From Trissonchulus latispiculum (lineage: Eukaryota; Nematoda; Enoplea; Enoplida; Ironidae): a stretch of DNA of 64,000 nt. The position numbers and the translations under genes are program-made. The notes below the pieces were generated by a model. The model saw only the letters and a list, made by a program, of their open reading frames with translations. It was not told the origin of the DNA and searched no databases. The stretch lies in NCBI GenBank assembly GCA_030248195.1, contig JASAND010015484.1:20475-84474 (forward strand). Reading direction: 5' to 3'. This document shows, one piece after another, positions 1 to 11,287 of the stretch (its first letter is position 1; each line of letters begins with the position of its first letter).

Positions 1-262
1 TTGCCCATAAAAGGATGCATGTTGGTAATCATTAGTTCTGTTGCGAAAAGGCCAACAAAATAAGATTTTTTGTTTGCTAATTGGGCAACTTACAGGATAG
101 CACCAGCGGTCAGCACGATCTCCAATTCCCGGCCTACCTATGTTTAGCATCACAGCTAAGCACCAGCTTGTCTTTACTCAAAACACGTCAATTGTAAACC
201 ACATGTAAAGCATGTCAATATCAATGATACAATCGTTAAAGTGAAAACTGCTAATGTTTACA

Positions 263-814
263 TTACAACTTAGGAAACTGCAAACTGTGCTCATACTGGT
301 ACCAAATTAAATTGTCTTCTGTAGAATGTTCTAAGTCAGAACAGTTGCTTCCACCAGGCTTACCAAACATTTCTGCCGAAGAATTTCCCACTTCAACTTC
401 CTCTCCATTAACGGACAGACCATTCTCCATGAGGTTGTCCTCATTCGCACTGCTGGTATTCAAACTGTCTTCTGAGAAGCTGCTATAGCAGCTGAATGGA
501 ATGGAGGAACTGCCCTGTCCGGAAGCGGGAGATGACAGCGGCGGACCAATAAGACTACACGGTGGGTGAGTGAGGGTCACCGTGGCCAGATTGGTGACCT
601 TTTCCAGGGGCTCTTGATAAGGAGACACAATGAAACCAGGAGGCAGAGTGATTGCTTTGTCTCCCCTTGCCAGAAACCAGAGTGAGGTCCGAGGAATGGT
701 TGGAAATGAGTGGGCCAATCCTTTGCAAAACAGCTGTCTGGAAATGTAGGTCAAGTATCGTTTGCTTAAGGGCTCGCAGTGTTCAATGGAAGGGATGCAA
801 AATGGAAGCTTCAC
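263..814 (-). CDS. MAD2L1BP: MAD2L1BP coding exon 3 (3' end)
   Basis: The acceptor TTTTTCAG precedes GTGAAGCTTCC; the frame runs 183 codons to a stop at 265-263. The first part (PLSKRYLTYISRQLF, then SLWFLARGDKAITLPPGF) follows the human LRRLFRAIF / VVMAQG region, and the end (EDNLIWYQYEH) follows EDYIWFQ. Between them is a Ser/Asn-rich low-complexity stretch absent from the human protein. Confidence 0.87.
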   Translation of the reverse strand: MKLPFCIPSIEHCEPLSKRYLTYISRQLFCKGLAHSFPTIPRTSLWFLARGDKAITLPPGFIVSPYQEPLEKVTNLATVTLTHPPCSLIGPPLSSPASGQGSSSIPFSCYSSFSEDSLNTSSANEDNLMENGLSVNGEEVEVGNSSAEMFGKPGGSNCSDLEHSTEDNLIWYQYEHSLQFPKL

Positions 815-3589
815 CTGAAAAACAAATGCACAATATTCAATTTCAATGAAACTGGGCAAGTACAAACCCTACATTGCACAGTTTTCCGCCGAAGTATTTA
901 AAACATTGTTTTCAATTCCGTATTTGATTTTTTGAAAATATTTCATGTCAAAAAGATTTCTTGGAATAAACAAACAACGACAACTCTAATGGCGATTACT
1001 CCTCCTATGTGAAATACATAAACAGCCAGAAGGAAATGATTACAGAACGACAAGATTCGGAAGAAAGAAAATGCCAAAACCTGGAGGGGGAGTTACAAAA
1101 AGCAAAATACAAGCAGAACTCACCCTGTAGGTATCCCGAGGAGTTACAATACTCCCACCTAAAATAATAATAGCCTCGCTGATTTGACCACCATTATCAG
1201 ATCGAAATAAACTCTGTACGGAGCCATTCAATTGAGCAAATGAATCGATGAAAGACTGAATAGCTGACAGTCGGGTCAGATTTTTACAGCTTCGTTGAGG
1301 CGGAACTTCTTCATCGTCAACAGGAAGGGAGGAGTCTTCAGACTTATCCGGATAGGAAAGCTACAACAAACACAACAGCTGTTAAAAAGAGCTGATAGAG
1401 TGAAATCAATTAGACCACAAATGCATTCAAAGTGAAACGACATGACATGTAGATTTGCGTTAGTATTTATATCTTTTCAAGTGTATACAATAGGTACTTT
1501 TCATAAAGTGATAACCGTGAACACTGCAAAGTTTTGGTCATAATAATACGTGTTCTGCGCTTGGAGCAGTTGGAGCTTGTACGTCCCAGCTCACCGCCTC
1601 CTCTTGAGGTCACTCACTAGCCCAGAATATGATTTTCCAGTGTTTTTGCCCAAAAAACTGCAAAACACCCGGTTTACCTTTTTCCCAATTTCGCTTCCTG
1701 CTCTTGTTTGCTCATAATAAAGGTAAAGGTAAGGGTAACCCGGGGCGATTCTCTAAACCTAGTCAGGGCAGGGACTAGGGTGTTGGAACTACGGTTGTAT
1801 TGATGCGGCCTCAAAAGTTTTGATTTGATTCAGTTAGATTTTTGCCTCTGAAAAATTATCAGATTTGATTCAGTTCGATTTTCTCCACCCGAAAAATGAA
1901 TTGATTTGATTCAGTTCGATTTTTTCAATTTGAAAGAATTTTGATTTTGATGCAGTTTTTACCAAAACTGAATTTTGGACTGAACCAGAGGTTGTTGTAG
2001 TGAGAACATAAAGATTTCAGGACTTGTTTTGAGAACATAAAATATTCATTGTTATTCATTCATTCATATTAAAATATTAAATGCCCATTTCTGCCGTAAA
2101 GATTCTTAATATAATTTAGACTTCTTGGCTTTAATGAAATCCTTGCATGCTAATCTTAATCAAAGTTAGACCTAATGTAAAAATAATGATCTAACAGCCT
2201 CTCGAAACGCAAAAGGCTAAACAAAGCAATAATCCTATTCTAGTAAACGCCTGCCAGCCAATACAGTCTACTAAACTAAAAAAATCTTTTGTTAAGATTT
2301 TGCTGGTATCTCTGCCGTAAGCACTGCCCTAGCACAAACAAACCTTAAATGTACATGATAATGGGTTCAACAGTACTCGAAAAGATGCATGTATGAAAAA
2401 GTATTTTTCATAGTGCAATGATACTAAGGAAACTTTTATCATATATTCTGCTAAATCGAAATGTGAATCAAAATAGCATCAAAATCAAAATTACTGATTC
2501 ATGGACAAAAATATTGATTTGATTCAGTTCGATTTTGGCTTCTGAAAATACAGTTAGATTTGATTCAGTTCGATTTTTGGCTGTCAAATATTAAATGATT
2601 TGATTCAGTTAGATTAATCAAAAATCAAAAGTCGCATCAAAACACTTTTGATTCGATTCGAATCAAAAATCAAAACAACCGTAGTTGGAACTCATCTCAG
2701 GACACTCAGGCCCTGAGCCAGGAGTGTCACCCGAATGACTGCAACCGTGGACGAGGGGGATATTAAGGATCTTTTCCACAATACCCCCCCCTCAAAACAA
2801 ACTGGTTGGATTGGAGATATTACATGATATACATATACCTCAAAGTAGATGCCCTACAGTTTCCAGTTATCTTTCCACAAATACAGATGGTAATACCCAT
2901 TAACTAAACAGCGAAGGATAGATAGCTGAGTTAGCAGGAGCTCATTATATACTTTAATACTATTGGAAATGGACCCACAAAGATTTCGAAGACTGCAAGA
3001 ATCCTTGAAATTTGGGTGCACTTCTGGTCATTTCCGGTCATATAGCATAGTACTTGTAGAAATACAGAAAGAAACAGTCGTAGAATTAGCAACTTGATAT
3101 TCATAAGGCTAGCAAGTTGACGTTCATAAGGCATTTGTAATAGTAATAACTTTATCATACGATACATCAAAGTGAAAGTGCGGTCTTAGCTTAACTTTAA
3201 TCTTCTATCATTAATTCCTCAGTCTTTAACTTCAACAATATAGTGAAAGGAAAAGAAACGAAAGGACCCGCTTACACTAAGAAATATTTTTGCACTTTAC
3301 ACTCAAAACTGGAAAGACCGAGTGAGAGGTCAAGAAAATTCGAATATGAGACAATAAAGGCTAGAACTCAGGCTCCTGTCATCACAACGCATTCTTTTGA
3401 TTAAAACGCAAAAAATCGACGAATGGTCAAACTAACTTCACTGAGCAAAGTCGGAAAGGCCTGAGTGATCTGATCACGTTCATACATAAGAAACCGCATC
3501 AACTCATCCAAAATCTGAGCACAATTATGGGAGCAAATGCAGTTGCTAAATTGTAGTTCATGCTCTTCGCATACGGGTGGCTTTGGCAT
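263..3589 (-). CDS. MAD2L1BP: MAD2L1-binding protein (p31comet), three coding exons
   Basis: p31comet binds closed MAD2 and, with the AAA+ ATPase TRIP13, removes it from the mitotic checkpoint complex to silence the spindle checkpoint; it is a HORMA-like fold. Coding exons on the minus strand are 3589-3437 (51 codons), 1360-1124 (79 codons) and 814-263 (183 codons plus stop), all joined in phase 0, giving 313 residues against about 274 in human. Family landmarks in order: HNCAQILDELMRFLMYERDQ near residues 21-40 (human has a CQFTCELLKHIMYQRQQ-like helix), EAIIILGGSIVTPRDTY near 114-129 (human VLILLGGNALSPKEFY-like), a TVTLTHP strand, and a C-terminal NLIWYQYEH (human YIWFQ). A Ser/Gly-rich insert lies before the C-terminal strand. 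The ATG follows a TTTTAG acceptor by 7 nt, so a 5' non-coding exon (or further N-terminal coding) lies upstream. Name inferred from remembered homologues. Confidence 0.87.
1124..1360 (-). CDS. MAD2L1BP: MAD2L1BP coding exon 2
   Basis: The acceptor reads TTGTAG before CTTTCC; the donor is AGG|GTGAGT, a full consensus. It encodes 79 residues from LSYPDKSEDS to TPRDTYR. The ILGG and TPRDTY segment matches the central beta strand and loop of p31comet. The long intron upstream (1361-3436) carries a SINE-like repeat split by a MITE. Confidence 0.85.
1717..2775 (+). repeat. SINE-like dispersed repeat, split by a later insertion
   Basis: The repeat starts with a reiterated GGTAAAGGTAA motif (about 1721) and resumes after the inserted MITE with GAGCCAGGAGTGTCACC (about 2713-2729). 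Two other copies are in the window: 26905-27065 on the plus strand and 22015-22130 on the minus strand, which share the same order of motifs (GGTAAAGGT, a CCTGGAG/CTCCAGG block, GGTGCCGGTGCT, GAGCCAGGAGTG). No poly-A tail or clear tRNA-like A/B boxes were identified, so SINE is a descriptive guess. Confidence 0.6.
1790..2683. mobile_element. hAT-like MITE made of iterated GATTCAGTTCGATT motifs
   Basis: An 8-bp target duplication GTTGGAAC flanks it exactly (1782-1789 and 2684-2691). The ends are the inverted repeat TACGGTTGT / ACAACCGTA. Both subterminal regions are filled with GATTTGATTCAGTTCGATTT-type motifs (about 1815-1960 and 2510-2660), with an unrelated AT-rich middle. No transposase is encoded. 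The 8-bp duplication suggests the hAT superfamily; it sits inside a SINE-like repeat in the MAD2L1BP intron. Confidence 0.75.
3437..3589 (-). CDS. MAD2L1BP: MAD2L1BP coding exon 1
   Basis: The ATG is at 3589-3587, just inside an exon whose acceptor reads TTTTAG; the exon ends ...CTCAGTGAA before a GTTAGT donor. It encodes 51 residues starting MPKPPVCEEH and holding the first conserved helix with MRFLMYERDQ. The start is uncertain because the exon is open upstream of the ATG for two codons only and another 5' exon must exist. Confidence 0.82.
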
Positions 3590-3738
3590 GATTATCCTAA
3601 AACAATAAGGAAGCAATTATATATTAAAGATTGAACATTAGTTAGTTTGTTTACCAAATAGACAAAAATTGTGAAATATTTGAAACCTTTGGCTTTTATA
3701 CGATTAAAATTAAGAAAAATTACTGAAAATAGCTACAA

Positions 3739-5069
3739 CTAAAGTCTGACCAAAAAATGTAGAAAGCGAAATTGTTTTCTTTATGTCTCAAAAACGCTTC
3801 AAGATAGCTACCATAAAGTATATATTTTCTGAACCGGACTGATGAGATCTTTCTTTTCGTGAAAAATTTTTTGAAATTTCCCGTGCGATTTCAAAGGGCG
3901 CAGCTTTTATATGTTCAGAAAGATTGGTACATGGTAATGCCGCGATTTTTTCACGAAAATTTTCTCCTTGCCTGAAACTCCTATACACCAAATTTCAACT
4001 TTTTTGGATGAAAACTGCGTGAGTTATTAAATTTTTTCGATTTTCAAAATCCTTTGATCTTTGCCGCTTTTTCGACTTTGACTGGCTATTACTCGTGACT
4101 CGCTCAGTGGAAAAATTTTTCGATTAGATTTTCAGGACCGCCTAGGCATCACCCTTGACCTGATATAAGTGGTATTTCAAAATTTGAAAGTCCATTTTTT
4201 CGAAAAATACCACTTTTTGACCCAAAATTTCGGTATAGCGATTCTAGCAAAAGTGAGTAAAAATAGCATAATCATAAAGTTCAATTTGAGGTGACTCCAA
4301 CGATATAAAGCTTTCGTGGCTAGGACTTATATTACGTCCGCAATGATTTTTCAAACAATTTTCCTTATTTCAGCTGGTTTTTGACCGTCTTTGATGTTGC
4401 CGCCTTGATTGCAAGTGTCAACTAGCAAAAACCACCTGAAATAGGGAAAATTGTTTGAAAAATCATTGCGGACGTAATATAAGTCGTAGCCACGAAAGCT
4501 TTATATCGTTGGAGTCACCTTAGATTGAACTTTATGATTATGCTATTTTTACTCACTTTTGCTAGAATCGCTATACCGAAATTTTGGGTCAAAAAGTGGT
4601 ATTTTTCGAAAAAATCTTTCAAATTTTGAAATACCACTTATATCAGGTCAAGGGTGACGCCTAGGCGGCCCTGAAAATCTAATCGAAAATTTTTTCCACT
4701 GAGCGAGTCACGAGTAATAGCCAGTCAAAGTCGAAAAAGCGGCAAAGATCAAAGGATTTTGAAAATGGAAAAAATTGAATAACTCACGCAATTTTCAACC
4801 AAAAAAGTTGAAATTTGGTGTATAGTAGTTTCAGGCAAGGGGAAAATTTTCCTGAAAGAATCGCGGCATTACCATGTACCAATCTTTCTGGACATATAAA
4901 AGCGGCGCCCTTTGAAATCGCACGGGAAATTTCAAAAAACTTTTTTCACGAAAAGAAAGATCTCATCAGTACGGTTCAGAAAATATATACTTTATGGTAG
5001 TTATCTTGAAGCGTTTTTGAGATATAAAGAAAACAATTTCGCTTTCTACATTTTTTGGTCAGACTTTAG
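3739..5069. mobile_element. Fold-back element with two ~640-bp inverted arms
   Basis: 3739-4381 is the reverse complement of about 4427-5069 with only scattered differences; the spacer is about 45 nt. For example, AAGTCTGACCAAAAAATG at 3743 recurs inverted as CATTTTTTGGTCAGACTT near 5050. Small open frames in the arms are mirror images of each other and are not genes. A diverged single arm of the same family lies at 61421-61954. Confidence 0.85.
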
Positions 5070-6169
5070 GTGTGTTTAAGTTACAATTTTGAAACTAGCT
5101 TAAAACACCGGCACATCGAAACATTGGAAAAAATTGGGAAAATGGTAAAATTCGACAGTCTTTAGGGTTATCGGGCGCGGGAAGGTCAAAATTTATTGGT
5201 GGAACTTTTTATGGAAGGGGTCACCTCGATTAGGGATCTGCCGAATGGAGAGACCACTCCCCCCTCCTGAAAGTAATAAAGTTACTAACACGGTAAGACT
5301 TAAGGGAACTTGAGACGAAAGTGTGGCGAAAGATAGGTGCACATCTCCAGACCAGCCGAGGACACGGCACGACCACAAGCAAGACAAATGGGAAAGCTGC
5401 TGCTCTCTCAACTATTTTTGATCAAGTATTAAAACGTTTAACTGCTGTCTGCAAATATATTTGCTAGGCCAAAAATGGTGAAGCACCAAGCCATAAAAAT
5501 TATATATATTGAAGTTGGAAGCGTGCCGCGGGTGATTTTTGGGTTCTGGATTGCAATAATTTCGATCTGACTTAAATCTCAGTTTTTTCTTTATCTCAGC
5601 CAAACTTAACAGTGCAAAAGCCCATTAATATACGTGACATTTAGTAGTGTTGTTGACCGGCCAAAATTTTCATCGGTCGCCGTTACCGTGCGGCCGACAT
5701 TCTGAAGCCGGCCAGACCGGCCTACCGTTCGCCGGCCTGAAACGGCAGGCTGACGAATCGAAGATTAAAAATGGCCGGCCGGCTGACCCATGAGTGCCAG
5801 AAGATACCAGGATTTGAAAATGTATCAGCAGGATTTAAAATCGATTTATTGAGAAAATTCTGATAAACCACTGAAATACAAGCGCGGCCAGCCGGCCGTC
5901 TAGTCGAGTTCACCTCTTGGACGGCGACGGTTTTCCTGCCGGTCGATCAACAGCACCAACATTTAGAATTTGTCTGAAGGTATGCAAACTTCGAATCGAT
6001 TCAGTTTTTGCTTAAACTTTCCGTCAGAAAAACTACTATATCACTACGTAAACTGAGATTTTACTCTCCTCGTTAAACTGAAATTGTTTCCGTACACAAT
6101 TTTAGTTTCAATTTTAGTGGCCAATCCAAAATAATTTGTTTCAGTTGACGGAAGAAAATAGAACAACAC
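5070..6169. other. Intergenic, with a GC-rich palindromic repeat
   Basis: No gene was seen. About 5646-5945 is a GC-rich island of GGCCGGC-type inverted motifs beginning GTTGTTGACCGGCC and ending CGGTCGATCAACAGCAC, so its ends are inverted copies of each other (a MITE-like unit). A fragment of the same family is at 11702-11790. Confidence 0.5.
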
Positions 6170-7020
6170 TGGTTTGCACCAAATGTGGTTAGCAAATGGT
6201 TAGCGGATTTGCTGCTAACCATTTGGTTAACTATAAGTTAACCGCAAACTATTTTGCACCAAATGTGGTTAACTTAACCACTTGCTAACCAAATGCTAAG
6301 CAAGTGGTTAACATGTGGTTGGCTAACCCTGCTCTTGAGCAGCGTTAACCACGAACTTAGTGAATTTTCACGTTATGGCAAGAAACTTACAGACCAAACC
6401 GTAGAACTAAGAAAGAATAAATGGATGTATATTCATGTCGGAGTCGGAGTCTATACAACATGTTGAAGTGATCCAATATTTTTGCGAGATTCATATGGTA
6501 AGATATGTTAAATATCTTCGATTGCTCAAATCTGTAGTGTTCTTGAAAAGTACTTGTATTCGAATTATAATTTTTGTGGAGTTTGTGGATTATCACAAAA
6601 TGTCGCTGCTTTTATATGATCTTTATCCTTTACTAATTGCATAGTGAGATTTTGTCCCACGAATGTGTTTGTACCTACTTTATAAATAATTATAAAAGTT
6701 AGTTTTCGTATAGACTGAAGGCACAAGATAGGAATTATTTAGATACACGACACTGAAATGTGTTTAGTCGTGAGTGAAGCTTTTTAAAATTTCAATGTAA
6801 TTCATTGGATAAACGAGTGCAGCGGTCTAATTTGATTGGTTCAGAGAAGTCCCGCCTCAAGCTCCTGCTAACCATTTGCTAACCATATGGTTGACTAACC
6901 ATATGGTTGACTAACCATTTGCTAACCACATTGGTGCAAGGAAGTTACTGCTAACCATATGGTTATGGTTAGCAAATGGTTAGTTAACCATTTTGTTAGC
7001 AAATAACCATATTGTGAAGT
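6170..7020. mobile_element. MITE with iterated TGGTTAGCAAATGG motifs
   Basis: The motif GGTTAGCAAATGGTTAG and its inverse occur many times near both ends (about 6185-6335 and 6865-7010), with an AT-rich centre. One end reads TTTGCACCAAATGTGG and the other CACAATATGGTTA; a ~45-bp solo piece joining both end types lies at 10018-10064. No clear target duplication was found, so the boundaries are approximate. Confidence 0.6.
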
Positions 7021-7103
7021 TGGCACCGACAGGAAAGATATAAATTATTCATGAGCTGCTAAGCCTAAGTGAATTAAGATTACATTTTGACAAACGTTCA
7101 ATG

Positions 7104-8358
7104 TAGTGATGTTTCAGTCACTGAAACTGAAACTGAAACTAGGTTTCAGTCTCTACATGTTTCAGTTTCAGTCACTGAAACTGAAACTGAAACTGAAACT
7201 GAAAGTATTTGGGAAAGTGGACTGAAACTGAAACTGAAACTGAAAAGATTTAAGTTGTCCGACTGAAACTGAAACTGAAACTATATTCGAAACTGAACTG
7301 AAACTGGAACTGAAACTGAAACGATCCTAATTCTAGGACTGAAACTGAAACTGAAACTAGTATAATCTGAAACCATTTCAGTCCCAGCGTAAAACCTGAT
7401 GCTCTTCTTGCTCGCTGGAACTGAAACAGGTTTCAGTTCATGCTGAGACTGAAACTAGTAGTTTCAGTCTCAGCGTAAGAAACGTCATTTCAGTCTCTGC
7501 GTATGCTTAAGTTCCTTGAAAAGGCTATTGCAACTTTTTCCATAATAGTTTTTTCTTGCGAAGGATGGAATGTATTCGTCCAATTTTAGCCATCATATTA
7601 TATATTAGGTAGCAGTATATATTACTTTTAGATAATTTACTGTCAGCTTATCAGATAAAACTAAGAAGTTGTGTTACAGTATAATTGCTTTAGGTATATA
7701 GTATTCAAAGCATACAATCTACGGCTTTAGAGGCAAAGCATTCAGTTACAGCAATAAACCATTATTTTCCTCGAAACCATTATATACATTTTGGAGGGAT
7801 GTATGCTTTGAAGCAAATCACCAAAGCTATTTTAGATATTTAACTAAAAAGAAAGTCAATGCAGCAAAGGAAGCAATTATTTCACAGCGGATCTTATATT
7901 TTATTTGTCTTTACTAAGAAAATGATTGTATAACCAAGGAATTGCAAGTAAAATACATATGAGATGAAGTTTTATTTATAACTGATATAGAAGCTTGAAT
8001 ATAAAAGTAAGACTGCGCTTCAACAATTTTAAATACCAAATACATTTGGAAACTGAAATTTTAATTTTTTGCTATGACTTCCTTTACTGAAACTATTTTA
8101 ATACTCGGACTGAAACTGAAACTATTTTACCTTGCCGACTGAAACTGAAACTATTTTGCGTCACCGACTGAAACTGAAACTGAAATTATTTTGGGATGAC
8201 GACTGAAACTGAAACTGAAATAATTTTGGGATGACGACTGAAACTGAAACTGAAACTGAAATTATTTTTGGTATCCGACTGAAACTGAAAGTAGTTTAGG
8301 TTGCCGACTGAAACTGAAACTGAAACTGAAACTAAAATGGGCTACTGAAACAACACTA
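7104..8358. mobile_element. hAT-like MITE composed of CTGAAA iterations
   Basis: An exact 8-bp target duplication GTTCAATG flanks it (7096-7103 and 8359-8366). The ends are TAGTGATGTTTCAGT and, inverted, TAGTGTTGTTTCAGT. Dozens of ACTGAAACTGAAACTG units fill 7125-7500 and 8085-8345, separated by short unique spacers; the middle is AT-rich. The terminal repeat itself contains the iterated unit. No transposase. A related fragment with TTTCAGTTCAGT lies at 10070-10250. Confidence 0.8.
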
Positions 8359-8366
8359 GTTCAATG

Positions 8367-9283
8367 ATTTTAACATTACTTCTGTCTAAATTCATAGGTC
8401 TGGCTAGCTAGTTGTTGAGATTCTCCATATTGGGTTGGTTTGACGCAGTTGTGGGAATAAGTTGTTGAAGAGCGGTTGGGTTTTGTCAAGTAGGTTCGAG
8501 TTGGGGAAATTTGTGTTGGGTTATAATTGGGCTACCTTTGTCGCATAGTCGGCTTTTGCCGGGCGTTTGGTTAGTATTTTGTATTTTTGATAATGTTTAC
8601 ACTCGTGGTTAAAATTAATGTTTTGTTCTAATCTTGTCATCAAGTTTTGTTTAAAAGTCAATAAACCGTTGAAAGTGAAAAGTGAAAGCTCGACAGTTAA
8701 ACTCCCCTTTTCTGGAGGATTTACATGTATGTTACATTCTCAGGTGGACAGCAAAGAAATACCCCTCCTCTCGGCGAATTTCTCCACAAGGAGTACTAAA
8801 AACTTGCTCTCACTAGCGGTAAGAAATTCGGTTACAAGGAGTAGAAAAAGTGGCCAAAAATAAGTTTCCAGACTCAAATTTCAAATTTTCCAGCTTCGCC
8901 GGATTTTTTTACTGGAACATCGCTGTGGTTTGCTAAAAATCGAACAAAGAATGTTGGTTTTTATTAAAAATCGCTGTTAATATAGAATTTGCAAAAATTG
9001 GTGAAAATAAGCAAATTTAGCTTAAAAACTGCGTTCTGACAAAAATTGCTTCCACAAGTACACACGTTACCACAAGGATCAGTCAAGTTTTACTTTGACC
9101 TCCCGTTCTGGTATGTTTACGTTATATCAAGAGTACATAATGATAAGGGCTGTCTATTCATTCACCCACTAAAAACTGTTTTTTATAACAAAAAACTTTT
9201 TGTTATCCGATTTTTTTGTTCTCTTATTCCATTATTTTTTTTACAAACTGTTTTTTCTCAGTAATAACTTTACAATTACATTT
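8367..9283. other. Intergenic sequence, no gene seen
   Basis: AT-rich sequence without a convincing coding frame. At about 9128-9149 there is a solo copy of the end AAGAGTACATAATGATAAG, which also forms the inverted ends of the element at 17665-18484. Confidence 0.5.
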
Positions 9284-9610
9284 TTAATGAAAAAAACATG
9301 TTTTTCTTTCATCAAGATCTTCTCTCTTCGCCCGGCCCTAAGACCGCCCGTCAGCCCGTCCAGATAAAAACCCTATCTTTAACACATGAAATCTTTGACG
9401 GGCGATGCAGACGGGCGGATAAGTGCCGCCCGTCAACTTTTCAAAGAAAAAGTTTTTTAATGCAAAAAACATGTTTTCTTTCATCAAGATCTTCTCTATT
9501 CGCCAGGCCCTAAGACCGCCCGTCCAGATAAAAAACCCTATCTTTAACACATGAAATCTTTGACGGGCGATGCAGACGGGCGGATAATTACCGCCCGTCA
9601 ACTTTTCAAC
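9284..9610. repeat. Direct duplication of a ~160-bp unit rich in GACGGGCGG
   Basis: Two copies (about 9290-9440 and 9467-9603) each begin near AACATGTTTT-CTTTCATCAAG and end CCGCCCGTCAACTTTTCAA. Each contains inverted GCCCGTC / GACGGGC motifs. The open frames on either strand repeat with the unit and are not gene-like. Confidence 0.7.
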
Positions 9611-10512
9611 GTATCAGTTAGCTTAAATTTTTAAACTTTAAGAAAACCTTTTTTACTTTTTCGGCAAACTTCGGCAAGTTGGATTAATTTCCATATTTCA
9701 GCTACCCATCTCAATACACTATATTGTAAAGTAGTTTGGAAGCTTTAAATCAAAGTTTATTTTTAATTATTGACATTTTTTAATAAATTTAACAACATAG
9801 TAATCGCATACCACTCGAAAAATTTTGCGGGTATCTTGCGGGTAACAGTTGGCTACGGGTCGCGGGCGGGGCGGGTACCAGCGTGCGGGTAACGGGGCGG
9901 GGCGGGCGGCCAAAATGGTACCCGCTTCCAACTCTGTGTTCACCTGTAGTTTTTGGATCTTAACTTAGTGCATCAAAGTCAGACAACAACATTTTTACTA
10001 AGTTCAGTATAGTCAAACTTCACAATATGGTTAGCAAATGGTTAACCACATTTGGTGCAAACGGCCGCAAGTTTCAGTTCAGTTGGCAATGCTTTCAGTT
10101 CATTCAAAGAAGTGCAGTCTCTAACCACCAGATTTAATACTATGCATGCATAAGTCGATGATTATTCTGGCTCTCCTAACGAAATAGCGGGAGTGACTGA
10201 AACCGAAGCCTATACATCCCAAGACCTAGCTTCAGTGACATCACTAACTGGGGTTATACTGGAACTACATACTGCCAAAGCACAATGTAATGTAGCCTGA
10301 TGGCGGCAAGCGACTGCATCCATGAAGGCATATTCTTCGATCAAACGCGGAGCCTAATCAAACAGCAATTCTTTCCATGAACACAAAACAGACCACATGT
10401 TCAAATTTTATTTTTAACAGCAACTGACAATAAATTTACGAGTAGAATAAATACCAAAGATGCATAATAAAACAGAAGTAGAATTCAAAACTAAAATTTT
10501 GAAACAAATTGT
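9611..10512. other. Intergenic region downstream of TTC14
   Basis: It holds a GC-rich block of GCGGGTA/GGCGGGGCGGG motifs (9830-9935), a solo TTAGCAAATGGTTAACC repeat end (10018-10064), a CTGAAA-family fragment (10070-10250) and the TTC14 3' flank. A reverse-complement AATAAA overlaps the TTC14 stop (10512-10517), and another lies near 10407, either of which could serve polyadenylation. Confidence 0.5.
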
Positions 10513-11287
10513 TTATTTTACATTAGACGGAGGTTTGGCCTTTCCACTTTTTAGGTTTTTGACAAATTTTTCTATTTCGCCCAGCTTTTTCTTCAGTTCT
10601 TTATCGGCAGAGCTTGGACCAGAATTTGTGGTAGCAGGACAACTTTCCTTTCCAGTTCCAGATTTCCGAGCAGATAAATTGGAATTACCCGATTTCGATG
10701 GCTCGTGGTGGAACGCACGGTTCTGCTGAAGTGCTTTTTTGGAGATATAGGCCTTTGTTTTGGAAAAACTATCACTGACACGTCTGCTTTGACTACCCCT
10801 AAAACCGTTCGATTTACTTCCACTTGGCCGCGACTCCTCCTTCTTCGGAGAATGTTTCCGAACCCTTTTCGATTTAGAGCGATGTCTGCTTCGATCGGGA
10901 CTGGAATTATCGCTATTTGAGCTGTCGCTGCCGCTGTCGCTTTTGGAGCTGTCACTGTCCGATTCGCTTGACGACGAAGATCTGGATTTCCGTCGTGACC
11001 GGGACCGAGAAATTCGTCTCTTCGTTACTTCAGGATTCTTTCGCTTTCCACGATAGCTAGAAGGTACCGAAGCCACAGCAGATTTAGCTTCAACTTTTCG
11101 TTGATAAGCTTCCAGTCTAGCTTCAAGGGAAAGGTTGGCAGGGTCAACATCCGCAGAGGGCCGGCCCCTGTCAGCGCGAGCTGTACAGTCTTGAGTTGAC
11201 TTCGAAACTGACAACGGCAGAGTAGTTTGAATTTGGTCAGCTTTAGAAGGACGTGTTTCACGAATCTCATCATCGCTGCCCACATTG
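10513..11287 (-). CDS. TTC14: TTC14 last exon: RS-rich tail
   Basis: The acceptor GTTATAG opens a 257-codon frame to TAA at 10515-10513. It is very rich in Ser, Arg and Lys, with alternating RSRSRRKSRSSSSS and SDSDSSKSDSGSDS runs, then a short terminal amphipathic helix ELKKKLGEIEKFVKNL, comparable in place to human LLNIFNQIAEFEKEK. It is likely disordered and phosphorylated in the nucleus. Confidence 0.87.

Larger units (their letters stand above)
1361..3436. other. MAD2L1BP intron, no gene
   Basis: This is intronic sequence of the minus-strand MAD2L1BP gene. It contains one SINE-like repeat interrupted by an 894-bp MITE (given separately) and otherwise AT-rich sequence in which no coding signal was seen. 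Confidence 0.7.

Noticed and set aside
3788..5000. Two small mirror-image frames
   Set aside because: They encode nearly the same peptide on opposite strands because they lie in the two arms of a palindrome.
7104..8358. CRISPR-like regular repeats with spacers
   Set aside because: Spacers are irregular, the unit is a 6-mer, ends are transposon-like with a target duplication, and the DNA is animal nuclear; no cas genes.
10593..10955. 120-codon minus-strand frame overlapping the TTC14 tail
   Set aside because: It is an alternative frame of the last TTC14 exon; the Ser/Arg frame joins upstream exons in phase, this one does not.
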